DNA of 64,000 bases from Deltaproteobacteria bacterium (GTDB lineage: Bacteria > Desulfobacterota > Binatia > UBA9968 > JAJDTQ01), in NCBI GenBank assembly GCA_028818755.1, contig JAPPNF010000169.1:1-64000 (forward strand), given 5' to 3'. Both the position numbers and the translations under genes were made by a program. This document shows positions 9,177 through 20,072 of this stretch, in pieces. The notes beneath the pieces are model-generated. The model had not been told where the DNA came from and did not search any database. It was given only the letters and a program-made list of their open reading frames with translations. Numbering within the stretch: the stretch's first letter is position 1; each line of letters starts with the position of its first letter.

Positions 9177-10999
9177 CCGTGCACGGGTTTCACGACAGGT
9201 TGCTGCACGTGGATCTGAGCACGCGCCGACACCACTGGGAGAAGACCGGGGAGAGCCGCCTTCGAGCCTTTCTCGGCGGCATCGGCCTCGGCACGAGCCT
9301 GCTCTACGACTTCGCGCCGCCGGGAGTGGAACCCCTGGGGCCGGATAACCCCTTGATTCTCGCCAGCGCGCCGCTGGCGGGCACCGGTCTCACCACCACC
9401 GCCAAGTACGCGGTGGTGACGAAATCGCCCCTGACCGGCTTCATCGCGGACTCCCTGTCGTCGAGCCACTTCGCGCTGGCGCTCAAGGCGGCGGGCGTTG
9501 ACGCGGTGGTGATCACCGGCCGGGCCCGGGCTCCGTCCTATCTGTTCGTGGACAATGACGGGGTGGAGTTGCGGGACGCCCGCCACCTCTGGGGACGTAG
9601 CGCAGCCGGCGCCGAGGCCGCGATCCGCGGGGAACTGGGCAGCGAAGTGCGGGTGGCCGCGGTGGGCGCGGCCGGCGAGAACGGCGTGCGTTACGCAACC
9701 ATCAGCAACGAAGGCCGGCACGCCGGCCGCGGCGGCGTGGGCGCGGTCATGGGTTCCAAGAACCTCAAGGCCGTGGCGTTGTCCGGCAGCGCGCGGGTCT
9801 CGGTGGCGGATCCCGAAGGGGTGGCGGTTGCGGCGGACGCGCTGAGGCGGCGCAGCCTGGGCGAGCACACCGCCAAGTACCGTGAGATCGGCACGGTGGC
9901 CAACCTGGCGGCGTTCGACCGCCTGGGCGCCCTCCCCACCCGCAACTTCCAGCAGCCGACCTTCGCCGCGGCCGACGGCCTCAGCGGCGAGAGCCTCACC
10001 GAGAACAGTTTCAGCCGCCGCCACGGCTGCGCTTCCTGCACCATCCGCTGCGAGCGGCTGTTCAGGTCGTTGTCCGGGAACGAGCAACGCATGGAGTACG
10101 AGACCCTGTTCGCGCTGGGGCCGCTGTGCGGCCTCGAGGACCCCGAAGCGGTGCTGGAGGCCGCACGGCTCTGCGACGAGTACGGGCTCGACAGCATCAG
10201 CACGGGCGGCACGCTGGCCTGGGCCATGGAGTGTGTCGAGCAGGGGCTTCTGCCGGAGGCCGGCGACCTGCGCTTCGGCTCCGCCGAGGCGGTGCTGGCG
10301 GCGATACCGGCCATCGCGGAGCGCCGGGGCGTCGGCGATCTGCTGGCCGAGGGCTCCCGCCGCGCGGCGTTGGCGTTGGGCCACGGCTCCCTCGACTGGG
10401 CCATGCAGGTGAAGGGGCTGGAGCTGCCGGGATACGAGCCCCGGAGCCTCAAGACCATGGCCCTGGGCCTGGCCGTGAGTCCCCGGGGCGCCTGCCACAA
10501 CCGCTCCGGCGCCTACGAGGCGGATTTCTCCGGCGCGGTGGACCGCCTGAGCTCGGAGCCGGGCCGAGGCGCGCTGGTGGCCGCCTCGGAAGACTTCGCC
10601 GCGGCGCAGGACTCCCTCATCGTCTGCAAGTTCCTGCGGCGTTGCTTCGACGACTTCTACGCGGAGGCGGCGGATCTCCTGGCCAAGGTCACGGGCTGGG
10701 ACTACACCGCCGACGAGTTGCGCCGCGCCGCGGAGCGGATCCATACCCTCAAGCGCTGGTTCAACCAGCGCGAGGGCTGGCGCCCGGAGGATGACGGGTT
10801 GCCGCCGCGGGTGCTCACGGAATCCCTTGCCACGGGCGTGGCCCGGGGCACGCGCCTCACCGCCGAGGAGCTCCAGGCCATGATCCGCGACTACTACGGC
10901 GCCCGGCGGTGGGACGAGAGCGGCCGCATCCCCGAAGCCAGGCTGAAGGAGCTCGGCCTGCCGGCGAGCCAAGACGGAGCCCGGGCGCATGGCCGGTAA
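9173..10999 (+). CDS. Aldehyde ferredoxin oxidoreductase (W/Mo-bisPGD)
   Basis: FLGGIGLGTSLLYD, GRHAGRGGVGAVMGSKNLKAV, CASCTIRC; ATGA overlap with mobA. Confidence 0.92.
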   Translation: MTVHGFHDRLLHVDLSTRRHHWEKTGESRLRAFLGGIGLGTSLLYDFAPPGVEPLGPDNPLILASAPLAGTGLTTTAKYAVVTKSPLTGFIADSLSSSHFALALKAAGVDAVVITGRARAPSYLFVDNDGVELRDARHLWGRSAAGAEAAIRGELGSEVRVAAVGAAGENGVRYATISNEGRHAGRGGVGAVMGSKNLKAVALSGSARVSVADPEGVAVAADALRRRSLGEHTAKYREIGTVANLAAFDRLGALPTRNFQQPTFAAADGLSGESLTENSFSRRHGCASCTIRCERLFRSLSGNEQRMEYETLFALGPLCGLEDPEAVLEAARLCDEYGLDSISTGGTLAWAMECVEQGLLPEAGDLRFGSAEAVLAAIPAIAERRGVGDLLAEGSRRAALALGHGSLDWAMQVKGLELPGYEPRSLKTMALGLAVSPRGACHNRSGAYEADFSGAVDRLSSEPGRGALVAASEDFAAAQDSLIVCKFLRRCFDDFYAEAADLLAKVTGWDYTADELRRAAERIHTLKRWFNQREGWRPEDDGLPPRVLTESLATGVARGTRLTAEELQAMIRDYYGARRWDESGRIPEARLKELGLPASQDGARAHGR

Positions 11000-12692
11000 G
11001 GAACCGTCCGGGCCGCGTCGCTCGCACCCCGGCTCAGGCCGCCGCCGGGGCCGGAACCGTCCCAGGGGCCGGCAGGTCGACCTGGAAGCGCTGGAGCAGG
11101 TGCGGGCGCTGCTGGGGGATGAACCGCGCCGCCGGGACCTTCTCATCGAGCACCTTCACCGTATTCAGGACCGCTACCAGGTACTGTCGGCCGCCCATCT
11201 GGCGGCGCTGGCGGACGAGATGCGCCTCGCCCTGGCGGAGGTCTACGAGGTGGCGACGTTCTACGCCCACTTCGACGTGGTCCGGGAAGATGCGGCGCCG
11301 GCTCCGGACTTCACCGTGCGGGTGTGCGACGGGCTGGTGTGCGAGATGATGGACGCGCAAGGGCTGTTGGAAAGCCTGCCGGACGTCGTGGGCAGAGGTG
11401 TTCGGGTGGTGCCGGGACCGTGCATGGGCGGCTGCGACCGCGCCCCGGTGGCCAGGGTGGGAAGCCGCACCGTGGTCCGGGCCACCGTGGACAAGGTGTC
11501 GGCGACGGTCCGGGGTGGAGAGGTCGAGGCGGAGTTGCCGGCCTGCAAGGACTACGGGGAATACCTGGCGGAGGGCGGCTACTCGCTGCTGAGGGAATGC
11601 ATCGGCGGCGTTCTCGACCGCGAGGAGGTTGTTGAAAAGGTATCGGCGTCGGGCCTCCGGGGCCTGGGCGGCGCCGGGTTCCCCACCGGCCGCAAGTGGC
11701 AGATCGTGCGGGGCTATCCGGGCCCTCGGCTCGTGACCGTGAACGCGGACGAAGGCGAGCCGGGCACCTTCAAGGACCGCTACTTCATGGAGAGCGATCC
11801 GCACCGGTTCCTGGAAGGCGTGCTGGTGGCGGCGTGGGCGGTGGAAGCGGAGGCCGTCTACATCTATCTGCGGGACGAGTACGCCGAGGTGCGGGAGATC
11901 CTGTCGCGGGAGCTGCCCAGGCTCGCGGAAGCCGGCCTGGACGCGCACGTCGAGGTGCATCTGCGCCGCGGCGCCGGAGCCTACATCTGCGGCGAAGAGT
12001 CGGCCATGATCGAGAGTATCGAGGGCAAGCGCGGGCTGCCGCGGCACCGGCCGCCTTATGTCGCGGAGACCGGCCTGTTCGGGCGGCCCACCCTGGTGCA
12101 GAACGTCGAGACCCTCTACTGGGTCCGCGACATACTGGAGAAGGGGCCGGAGTGGTTCACGGCCCAGGGACGCAACGGCGGCGCCGGCTTGCATGCCTAC
12201 TCGGTATCAGGCCGGGTGGCGCAACCGGGTGTGAAGATCGCGCCCACCGGCATCACCGTGCGCGAGCTGATCGACGAGCACTGCGGCGGCATGCAGCCCG
12301 GCCACCGGTTCAAGGGATACCTTCCCGGCGGCGCCTCCGGCGGCATGCTGCCCGCCTCCATGGCGGACCTCCCGCTCCGCTTCGGTTCCCTGGAGGAGCA
12401 CGGCTGTTTCGTCGGTTCCCATGGCGTGGTGGTGTTGAGCCACCAGGACGACGTCAAGGCCGTGGTCCGTAACCTGATGCGCTTCTTCAAGCACGAGAGT
12501 TGCGGCCAGTGCACGCCGTGCCGGGTGGGAACGGAGAAGGCGGTGGCCCTCCTGGAGCGCCCCTCGTGGGACGAGCCCTTGCTGGAGTCATTGGGCGACG
12601 CCATGGCCGACGCCTCCATTTGCGGCCTCGGCCAGGCGGCCCCCAACTCCGTGCGCTGCGCGTACCGGTATTTCCGGGAGGAGCTGTCGTGA
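10989..12692 (+). CDS. NuoE-NuoF fusion, formate dehydrogenase NAD-binding (beta) subunit
   Basis: NuoE-like 2Fe-2S region (VCDGLVCEMMDA...GPCMGGCDRAP) followed by NuoF FMN/NADH and 4Fe-4S (GLGGAGFPTGRKW, ESCGQCTPCRVG). Confidence 0.9.
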   Translation: MAGKEPSGPRRSHPGSGRRRGRNRPRGRQVDLEALEQVRALLGDEPRRRDLLIEHLHRIQDRYQVLSAAHLAALADEMRLALAEVYEVATFYAHFDVVREDAAPAPDFTVRVCDGLVCEMMDAQGLLESLPDVVGRGVRVVPGPCMGGCDRAPVARVGSRTVVRATVDKVSATVRGGEVEAELPACKDYGEYLAEGGYSLLRECIGGVLDREEVVEKVSASGLRGLGGAGFPTGRKWQIVRGYPGPRLVTVNADEGEPGTFKDRYFMESDPHRFLEGVLVAAWAVEAEAVYIYLRDEYAEVREILSRELPRLAEAGLDAHVEVHLRRGAGAYICGEESAMIESIEGKRGLPRHRPPYVAETGLFGRPTLVQNVETLYWVRDILEKGPEWFTAQGRNGGAGLHAYSVSGRVAQPGVKIAPTGITVRELIDEHCGGMQPGHRFKGYLPGGASGGMLPASMADLPLRFGSLEEHGCFVGSHGVVVLSHQDDVKAVVRNLMRFFKHESCGQCTPCRVGTEKAVALLERPSWDEPLLESLGDAMADASICGLGQAAPNSVRCAYRYFREELS

Positions 12693-15436
12693 GCGATCCC
12701 GTGCGGTTTACCCTCGACGGCAGGGAGGTGGAGGCGGCGGCCGGCGAGACCATCTGGCAGGTGGCCGAGCGCCACGGCACGACGCTGCCGCACCTGTGCT
12801 ACGACCCTCAGCCCGGCTACCGGCCCGACGGAAACTGCCGCGCGTGCATGGTGGAAGTGGAGGGGGAGAGAGTGCTGGCGGCTTCGTGCATTCGGCGCCC
12901 CGGACCGGGCATGAAGGTGAGCACGGAGAGCGGACGCGCCCGGAGCGCGCGGCGGATGGTGCTGGAGCTGCTGGTGGCCGACCAGCCCGGGCGCGACCTC
13001 GCCCACGATTCGCGGTCGCGTCTGTGGCAGTGGGCCGAGCGGCTGGAGGTCACGGAAAGCCGGTTCCCGGTCCGCGAAGCGCCCGCGCCCGACGCCAGCC
13101 ATCCGGCCATGCGCGTGGCGCTGGACGCGTGCATCCACTGCACCCTGTGCGTGCGCGCCTGCCGCGAGGTGCAGGTGAACGATGTCATCGGCATGGCCCA
13201 CCGGGGCGCCGGCGCCAAGATCGTCTTCGACTTCGACGACCCCATGGGCGACAGCACCTGCGTGGCCTGCGGCGAGTGCGTGCAGGCGTGTCCCACCGGT
13301 GCGTTGATGCCGGCGTCGATGGTGGATGCGACCGGGGTGGACAAGCGCGAGGTCCTCGCCGAGGTGCCCAGCGTGTGCCCTTATTGCGGCGTGGGTTGCC
13401 AGATCGGCTACCGGGTCAAGGACAACGCCATCGTCGCGGTGGAGGGCCGCAACGGCCCGTCCAATCGCGGCCGCCTGTGCGTCAAGGGCCGCTTCGGCTT
13501 CGACTACGTCAGCCACCCGCACCGCCTCACCGTGCCGCTGATTCGCCGGGACGACGCGCCCAAGGACGCGTCGGCGGACGTGGACCCGGCGAATCCCTAC
13601 AGCCATTTCCGCGAGGCCACGTGGGAGGAGGCGCTTGACGCGGCGGCCGCGGGCCTGCGGAAGATACGGGACCGGGACGGCGGCGATGCCCTGGCGGGCT
13701 ACGGCTCCGCCAAGGGTTCCAACGAGGAAGCGTACCTGGTGCAGAAGCTCGTTCGCACGGGCTTCGGCACCAACAACGTGGACCACTGCACGCGCCTTTG
13801 CCATGCGTCCTCGGTGGCGGCGCTGATGGAGGGCATCGGCTCGGCCGCCGTGACCGCGCCCTTCACCGCCTGCGAGGACTCGGACGTCGTCATCGTCATC
13901 GGCGCCAACCCCACCGAGAATCATCCGGTGGCGGCCACCTACTTCAAGCAGGCCGCCAAACGCGGCGCCCAGCTCATCGTGATGGATCCCCGCGGCCAGG
14001 CCTTGCGGCGGCAGGCGACCTGGATGCTTCAGTTCAAGCCCGGCGCCGACGTGGCGCTGCTCAACGCCCTGCTCAACGTCATCATCGCCGAGGGGCTCTA
14101 CGATGGCGACTACGTGGCTGCCCACACCGACGGCTTCGAGGAGCTGAAACGGCACGTGGCGGAGTTCACGCCCGAGGCCATGTCGGAGATCTGCGGCGTT
14201 GAACCCGAAACCCTGCGCTCGGTGGCGCGGCTCTACGCCGGCGCCCGGGCCGCCATGATCTTCTGGGGCATGGGGATCTCGCAGCACATCCACGGCACCG
14301 ACAACGCGCGCTGCCTCATCGCCCTGGCGCTGGTCACCGGCCAGGTGGGCCGGCCCGGCACCGGGCTGCATCCGTTGCGCGGGCAGAACAACGTGCAGGG
14401 GGCTTCGGACGCCGGCCTCATCCCGATGTTCTATCCCGACTACCGCTCGGTGGAAGAGGCGGACACGCGCCGGCGTTTCGAGGAAGTCTGGGACATGGCG
14501 CTGGACCCGCGCCGCGGCCTCACGGTGATGGAGATCGTCGACGCGGTGCACGCCGGGCAGATCAAGGGCATGTACATCATGGGCGAGAACCCGGCCATGT
14601 CGGATCCCGACGTCCAGCACGCGCGCGAGGCCCTGGCCAGGCTCGATCACTTGGTGGTGCAGGAGATATTCCTGACCGAGACGGCGTTTCACGCGGACGT
14701 GGTGCTGCCTGCGTCAGCCTGGCCGGAGAAGGACGGCACGGTCACCAACAGCAACCGCCAGGTGCAGATGGGCCGGGCAGCGCTCGAGCCGCCGACCGGA
14801 GTCCGGCAGGACTGGTGGATCGTCCAGGAGATCGCGCGGCGCATGGGCCTCGACTGGAACTACACCGGGCCGGCCGACGTTTTCGCGGAAATGAAGCGCG
14901 TCATGCCGTCCCTGGACCACATCACCTGGGAGCGGGTGGAGCGGGAAAGCTCCGTAACCTATCCGTGCGCGGCGCCGGATCGGCCGGGAGCGGAGGTGGT
15001 GTTCGGCGAGGGCTTCCCCACCGCCAGCGGACGCGGCAGGCTCGTGCCCGTGGACATCATCCCGCCCGACGAGCAGCCCGACGAGGCGTTCCCGATGATC
15101 CTCAGCACCGGCCGGCAACTGGAGCACTGGCACACGGGCGCCATCACCCGGCGTGCCAGCGTGTTGGACGAGCTCGAGCCCGAGGCGGTGGCCAACCTGT
15201 CACCCGGGGAACTGCGCCGCCTGGGCGTGTCGCCGGGGGAGTTCGTCCGCGTATCCACCCGGCGGGGCGTCATCGAGATCAAGTCGCGAGCCGACAGCGC
15301 TGTCCCCGACGGATGCGTCTTCATTCCATTCTGTTTCGCCGAGGCGGCGGTCAACCTGCTGACCAACCCGGCGCTGGATCCCTACGGCAAGATACCCGAG
15401 TACAAGTTCTGCGCGGCGAGGGTCGAGCCGCTGTAG
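12689..15436 (+). CDS. Formate dehydrogenase alpha (catalytic) subunit, Cys form
   Basis: GTG start overlapping the previous stop; 2Fe-2S and ferredoxin N-terminus, CPYCGVGCQI, NNVDHCTRLCHASSV active-site region, C-terminal molydopterin-binding domain; stop TAG 15434-15436. Confidence 0.92.
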   Translation: MSDPVRFTLDGREVEAAAGETIWQVAERHGTTLPHLCYDPQPGYRPDGNCRACMVEVEGERVLAASCIRRPGPGMKVSTESGRARSARRMVLELLVADQPGRDLAHDSRSRLWQWAERLEVTESRFPVREAPAPDASHPAMRVALDACIHCTLCVRACREVQVNDVIGMAHRGAGAKIVFDFDDPMGDSTCVACGECVQACPTGALMPASMVDATGVDKREVLAEVPSVCPYCGVGCQIGYRVKDNAIVAVEGRNGPSNRGRLCVKGRFGFDYVSHPHRLTVPLIRRDDAPKDASADVDPANPYSHFREATWEEALDAAAAGLRKIRDRDGGDALAGYGSAKGSNEEAYLVQKLVRTGFGTNNVDHCTRLCHASSVAALMEGIGSAAVTAPFTACEDSDVVIVIGANPTENHPVAATYFKQAAKRGAQLIVMDPRGQALRRQATWMLQFKPGADVALLNALLNVIIAEGLYDGDYVAAHTDGFEELKRHVAEFTPEAMSEICGVEPETLRSVARLYAGARAAMIFWGMGISQHIHGTDNARCLIALALVTGQVGRPGTGLHPLRGQNNVQGASDAGLIPMFYPDYRSVEEADTRRRFEEVWDMALDPRRGLTVMEIVDAVHAGQIKGMYIMGENPAMSDPDVQHAREALARLDHLVVQEIFLTETAFHADVVLPASAWPEKDGTVTNSNRQVQMGRAALEPPTGVRQDWWIVQEIARRMGLDWNYTGPADVFAEMKRVMPSLDHITWERVERESSVTYPCAAPDRPGAEVVFGEGFPTASGRGRLVPVDIIPPDEQPDEAFPMILSTGRQLEHWHTGAITRRASVLDELEPEAVANLSPGELRRLGVSPGEFVRVSTRRGVIEIKSRADSAVPDGCVFIPFCFAEAAVNLLTNPALDPYGKIPEYKFCAARVEPL

Positions 15437-15447
15437 CCGACGCGGGA

Positions 15448-15519
15448 TCAGTACCGCAGCAGTGCGGCGATGGTGAGGCTGACGGCGATGGACAAAGCTA
15501 TGACGAGCCAGACTTCCAA
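15448..15519 (-). CDS. Candidate 23-aa single-TM small protein
   Basis: TTG start; LEVWLVIALSIAVSLTIAALLRY*; AAAGGGGG about 6 nt upstream. Confidence 0.3.
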   Translation of the reverse strand: MEVWLVIALSIAVSLTIAALLRY

Positions 15520-15639
15520 GTGAAACCCCCTTTCACATAGAAGTCTAACAGAGAAAGTTAGGTTAGTCAAATTTGTCGCCGGATGACGGTGGACTGGTAA
15601 CCGATCCAGTACCCCTGAAGGCGCCCATGGCCGGCCAGA

Positions 15640-16212
15640 TCAGAAGCTCACCCTGGGAGTTTCCCTGGCCGCTTCCTCGACCTGGAAGTACTCCGCCTTC
15701 TCCACCCCCGCGAGTCCCGCGTAGAAGCGTCCCGGCAGTCTCCGCACAAAAGTGTTGACCGCGGTCACGCTGTCGTTGAACCGTTTTCGTTCCACGGCCA
15801 AGCGATTCTCGGTGCCTTCCAGTTGATCCTGGAGCTTGAGGAAGGACTCGTTGGACCTGAGTTGCGGGTATCGCTCGCGCAGGACCAGCAGCCGGGACAA
15901 CGCTCGCTCGAAGCCGGCCGCCGCCTGCGCCTTCTGATTGACGGTGTTGGCCTGGAAATAGGCCTTGCGGGCGTTGGCCACCCCCAGAAAGATCTTCTCC
16001 TCCTGTTTCGCCACGCCCTTGACCGTCTCCACCAGGTTGGGGATCAACTCGAAGCGGCGCTGGAGCTGGTTCTCCACCTGCGCCCACTGGTTCTTGACCC
16101 CCTCGTCCAGGGTGATGGCCCGGTTGTAGCCGTTGAGGACACAGCCCCCCGCCAGCAGGACTATCCCGACGACCGCCGCCAGCACGATCAAAAGGACCCT
16201 TGATGCACTCAC
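15640..16212 (-). CDS. lemA: LemA family protein
   Basis: N-terminal TM then GYNRAITLDEGVKNQWAQVENQLQRRFELIPNLVETVKGVAKQEEK. Confidence 0.95.
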   Translation of the reverse strand: MSASRVLLIVLAAVVGIVLLAGGCVLNGYNRAITLDEGVKNQWAQVENQLQRRFELIPNLVETVKGVAKQEEKIFLGVANARKAYFQANTVNQKAQAAAGFERALSRLLVLRERYPQLRSNESFLKLQDQLEGTENRLAVERKRFNDSVTAVNTFVRRLPGRFYAGLAGVEKAEYFQVEEAARETPRVSF

Positions 16213-16337
16213 GCCCGCTCCCCCTTACACGTTTCAGTCAGATCTGATTATCGGCCATGTAGGGGCGGGTTTCAATGACCTGCTCCCCTTGAATGTCCTC
16301 ACCTAAAGGTTAGTGTTTAACCGGAAAGGAGGAGGCC

Positions 16338-17146
16338 ATGCGCAAGAGCAGGTACAGCGAAGCCCAGATCGTGGGGATACTGAAGGAGCACTAGGCGGGG
16401 CTTGGGGCGGCGGAGCTGTGTCGGAAGTACGGCATCAGTGACGCGACGTTCTACAAGTGGCGCTCGAAGTACGGGGGGCTGGAGGTGTCGGAGACGAAGC
16501 GGCTGCGGAGCCTGGAGGCGGAGAACGCCAAGCTGAAGCGGCTGTTGGCGGAAGCGATGCTGGACGTGTCGACGCTCAAGGAGATGGTCGGAAAAACTTC
16601 TGACGCCCAGGTCGCGGAGGGAAGCGGTGGACTGGGCGATCAACGAAAGAGGCCACTCGCAACGGCGGGCATGTGGTCTGGTGGGGATGGAACCGCGGGT
16701 GTACCGGCACCGGTCGACCCGACCGGGCGACTGGGATCTGCGAGGGAGGCTGCGGGAGTTGGCTGGGGAACGTCGCCGCTTCGGGTATCGGCGGCTGCAC
16801 ATCTTGTTGGCGAGGGAAGGCGTGGTGGTGAACCGCAAGAAGCTCTACCGGCTCTACAAGGAGGAGCGGTTGGTGGTGCGCAAGAGGGGCGGCTGCAAGC
16901 GGGCGCTGGGCACCCGGGCGCCGATGACGATCCCGCAAGGGGCGAACCAGCGGTGGTCGGTGGACTTCGCCTCCGACGCCCTGGTGGACGGCCGGCGTTT
17001 CCGCGTGCTGTGCGTGATCGATGACTTCACCCGGGAGTGCCTGGGCACCATCGTGGACAACTCCATCACCGGGGAGCGGGTATCGAGAGAACTGGACCAC
17101 ATCGCCCGACGGCGGGGGTATTCCGTGCTGGTGGTGTCCGATAACG
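16338..17146 (+). pseudogene. IS3-family transposase orfA (amber at 16392) and 5' part of orfB (rve core)
   Basis: MRKSRYSEAQIVGILKEH*AGLGAAELCRKYGISDATFYKW; orfB ERRRFGYRRLHILLAREG...RWSVDFASDALVDGRRFRVLCVIDDFTRECL truncated at VVSDN. Confidence 0.9.
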
Positions 17147-17206
17147 TCCTATGTGAGGAAGGGAGGTTGATGATCGGGGCGCAGGTCTCCGATTGCCAGT
17201 TTCGGC

Positions 17207-18530
17207 GAGCCTGTAAGGATTTTTGTGTTTGTGAGCCATACGATGAACCCTTAGAGAGGAGGGACGTATGGCGAAGAAGGAAGACGATGGGATCTGGCGG
17301 CAGCTGCTGGACGAGCTGATCGCGAAGCGAGGGGTGCGCGGGGCGGCCGATTTCGAGTCGCTGGCGACGGAGTTGAAGAAGGCGTTGGCGGAGCGGATGC
17401 TGGGGGCCGAGATGGACGTGCACCTCGGCGAGACGTCCGAGCGGGAGGACGGTAACCACCGCAACGGCACGAGCCGCAAGACAGTGGACACGGGCAACGA
17501 GCGGATCGTGCTGGACATACCGAGAGACCGCCAGGGTCGGTTCGACCCGGTGCTGGTCGGGAAGTACTAGCGCCGGTTCCCGGGTTTTGACGAGAAGATC
17601 ATCGCGATGTACGCGCGCGGGCTGAGCACGCGGGACATCCAGGCGCACATCGAGGAACTGTGCGGGATCGAGGTGTCGCCGGCGCTGGTGTCGGCGGTGA
17701 CCGATGCGGTGCTCGAGGAGGTGACGGTTTGGCAGAACCGGCCTCTGGAGCCGGTGTACGCGGTGGTGTACTTCGATGCGCTGCGGGTGAAGATCCGCGA
17801 CGAGGGCTTGGTGCGCAACCGGGCGGTGTACCTAGCCATGGGGATCACCTGCGGCGGCGAGAAGGACGTGCTGGGGCTGTGGATCGAACAGAGCGAGGGG
17901 GCCAAGTTCTGGCTTCGGATCATCAACGAGCTCAAGGCCCGCGGCGCCCAGGACGTGCTGATCGCCGTGGTGGACGGGTTGAAGGGCTTTCCCGACGCGA
18001 TCACCAATGTATTCCCCGAATGCGTGGTGCAGACCTGCGTGGTTCACCTCATCCGTCACTCGCTGCAGTTTGCCTCATGGAGGGACAGAAAGCCGCTGGC
18101 GAAGGCCCTCAAGGCCATCTACGGGGCGCTCGGCCGAGGCCGCCGCCGCGGAGTTGGACCGATTCGAAGCCGGCCCCTGGGGTCAACAGTACGCCGCCGT
18201 GGTGCAAAGTTGGCGCCGGCGCTGGGAGGAAGTGACCCCGTTCTTCGCCTTCTCCCCGCAGGTGCGCAAAATCCTGTACACCACGAATGCCATTGAGAGC
18301 CTGCACAGCCAGGTCCGCAAGGCGATCCGGAACAAGGGCCACTTCCCGAGCGACGAAGCGGCCACGAAGCTGATTTACCTGGCGCTGAGGAACATCACTG
18401 CCAAGTGGCGGAAACCCCCGAAAGAATGGCATGCTGCCAAGCTCCAGTTCGCCATCCAGTTCGGGGATCGATTCGTGCTGGCGGCCTAGATGACCGAGGA
18501 CGGCTCACACACAAAATTCTGTACAGCACC
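17207..18530 (+). mobile_element. IS256-family element nested in the IS110 element, with 8-bp target duplication GTTTCGGC
   Basis: GTTTCGGC at 17199-17206 and 18531-18538; imperfect IR GAGCCTGTAAGGATTTTTGTGTTTGTGAGCC / GGCTCACACACAAAATTCTGTACAGCACC. Confidence 0.9.
17268..18489 (+). pseudogene. IS256-family (mutator-type) transposase with amber at 17568 and a frameshift near 18125
   Basis: [27 protein letters not shown]...[27 protein letters not shown]...TTNAIESLHSQVRKAIRNKGHFPSDEAATKLIYLAL in a second frame. Confidence 0.9.
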
Positions 18531-18687
18531 GTTTCGGCTGGCGGCATAACGTTTGTCAATCTTGCCAAGTGGCCTCCACTTTGCGGAAGAAGCTCTCCTC
18601 CATAGCAAACACAGGGTCCGCGATGTCAGCGGCCCTCACCACCCTTAGGACGAGATACTTGATCCAAGTGGAAGACCCAATCATTAT

Positions 18688-19977
18688 CTACAGGGTCGCG
18701 TTGTACGCGCCCTCACGGCCGAGTCGGAGAGGGGTTCTTCCACTTGGCACCGCTCCCTCGAAGAAGGGGCGGTAGTCGGTTCCGCCTTTGATGACGGCGT
18801 GCACGACACGGGCCATCTTGGCGGTTACGGCAACGAGCGCTTTTCGCCTTAGGTCGGCGTTGTGCCTTTCCTTGGCGATAGAGCGCTCGAACTTGTCCCG
18901 GAAGCTGTTCTCGCGTTGTCGGACCGCGATCTGGGCAGCCATCCACAGGGCGCGCCTCAGGCGGGCATTGCCGAACTTGGAGAGGCGCGTCTGGCCGCGG
19001 AACTGTCCTGACTGATGGGTTGCGAGATCGAGTCCGCAGAACTTGAGGAACTGGCGGTGGTGGCGAAAGCGGCGAAGGTCGCCGGCCTCAGCCAGGATAG
19101 TCAAGGCATTGATGGGTCCAATGCCTGGTACTTGGCGCAGCCGCCTGTAGTCGGGATGATCCTGCAACAACTCGTGGGCCATCCGTTCGATCTCGTCACG
19201 CTGCCGGATGAGACGGCGGGCCTCGTTGACAACCATGCGGAACATGACGATCGCGGGCGCATCAAGCGGCAGCCCGACAGAGGCTTGGGCTGTCTGATAG
19301 ATATCCCCGAGCAACCACGCCTTGGAGACCTTTCTGCCGACGACATCCCAGGCGGCCTCGACGAAGGCGTCCTGGTCGAGGCCAGTGATGCTCGCCGGTG
19401 TCGGAAAACGGTCAAGGAAGGCGAAGAACCATTCACCGCGGCTGTTGTGGCGGAAGCGTTCGATCTCCGGGAAATAAAGCGGTAGGTAGTGCGTCTGGAG
19501 TCGGTGCAGGATGCCTGTCTTGGCCTTCGAGACCACCTCATGGGTCTTCGACAGCTCCTGGATATCGTTGAGCCCTTCGGCGAGTGGGTCCTGGTAGTGT
19601 TGGGTCAGACCGATCCGCAGCATGTGCAGGATGACCTGCGCGTCCTTGGGGTCGTTCTTGTCCCAGCCGTTGTGCAGTGCTTCCCGGGTTCGGGCCAGCG
19701 CCACCGAGGAGATCAGCCGCAGCTCGATTCCGGCCTCAAGCAGGCGCCAGACCAGAGCCCGGTGATAGTTGCCGGTGGCCTCGAAACCGGTGATGATCGG
19801 ACATTCCAGGGACCGCAGAACAGCGACCAAACGATCATGCTCCTCACGCGTGTTGAGAACCGTGAGCCGGCGACGGCGAGAGTGGCCGGGACACTCGATC
19901 AGGACCTCGTGGCGGTGCTTTGCGATGTCGATCGCTACAAGCGCGGCCCCGCAGGGCGTAGGGTACTGCCTGGTCAT
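18688..19977 (-). CDS. IS110 family transposase (DEDD + transposase_20 domains)
   Basis: [74 protein letters not shown]. Confidence 0.93.
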   Translation of the reverse strand: MTRQYPTPCGAALVAIDIAKHRHEVLIECPGHSRRRRLTVLNTREEHDRLVAVLRSLECPIITGFEATGNYHRALVWRLLEAGIELRLISSVALARTREALHNGWDKNDPKDAQVILHMLRIGLTQHYQDPLAEGLNDIQELSKTHEVVSKAKTGILHRLQTHYLPLYFPEIERFRHNSRGEWFFAFLDRFPTPASITGLDQDAFVEAAWDVVGRKVSKAWLLGDIYQTAQASVGLPLDAPAIVMFRMVVNEARRLIRQRDEIERMAHELLQDHPDYRRLRQVPGIGPINALTILAEAGDLRRFRHHRQFLKFCGLDLATHQSGQFRGQTRLSKFGNARLRRALWMAAQIAVRQRENSFRDKFERSIAKERHNADLRRKALVAVTAKMARVVHAVIKGGTDYRPFFEGAVPSGRTPLRLGREGAYNATL

Positions 19978-20072
19978 GGTTGGCCTCCAAAGTGTGTGCT
20001 GGGACACCTTTACTTTGGAGACCTGCGGCCCAGCCATCGCTTTCGAACATCCTTCCTTCCCAATGTGCTACG

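Larger units (their letters stand above)
17147..20072 (-). mobile_element. IS110-family (IS1111-like) element inserted in the IS3 orfB
   Basis: Interrupts SDN|GTEF of IS3 orfB; encodes an IS110 transposase; imperfect subterminal inverted repeats (GGAAGGGAGG / GGAAGGAAGG). Boundaries good to about 2 nt. Confidence 0.8.

Noticed and set aside
12689-15436. Selenocysteine-containing formate dehydrogenase
   Set aside because: The active-site region reads NNVDHCTRLCHASSV with ordinary Cys codons and no in-frame TGA.
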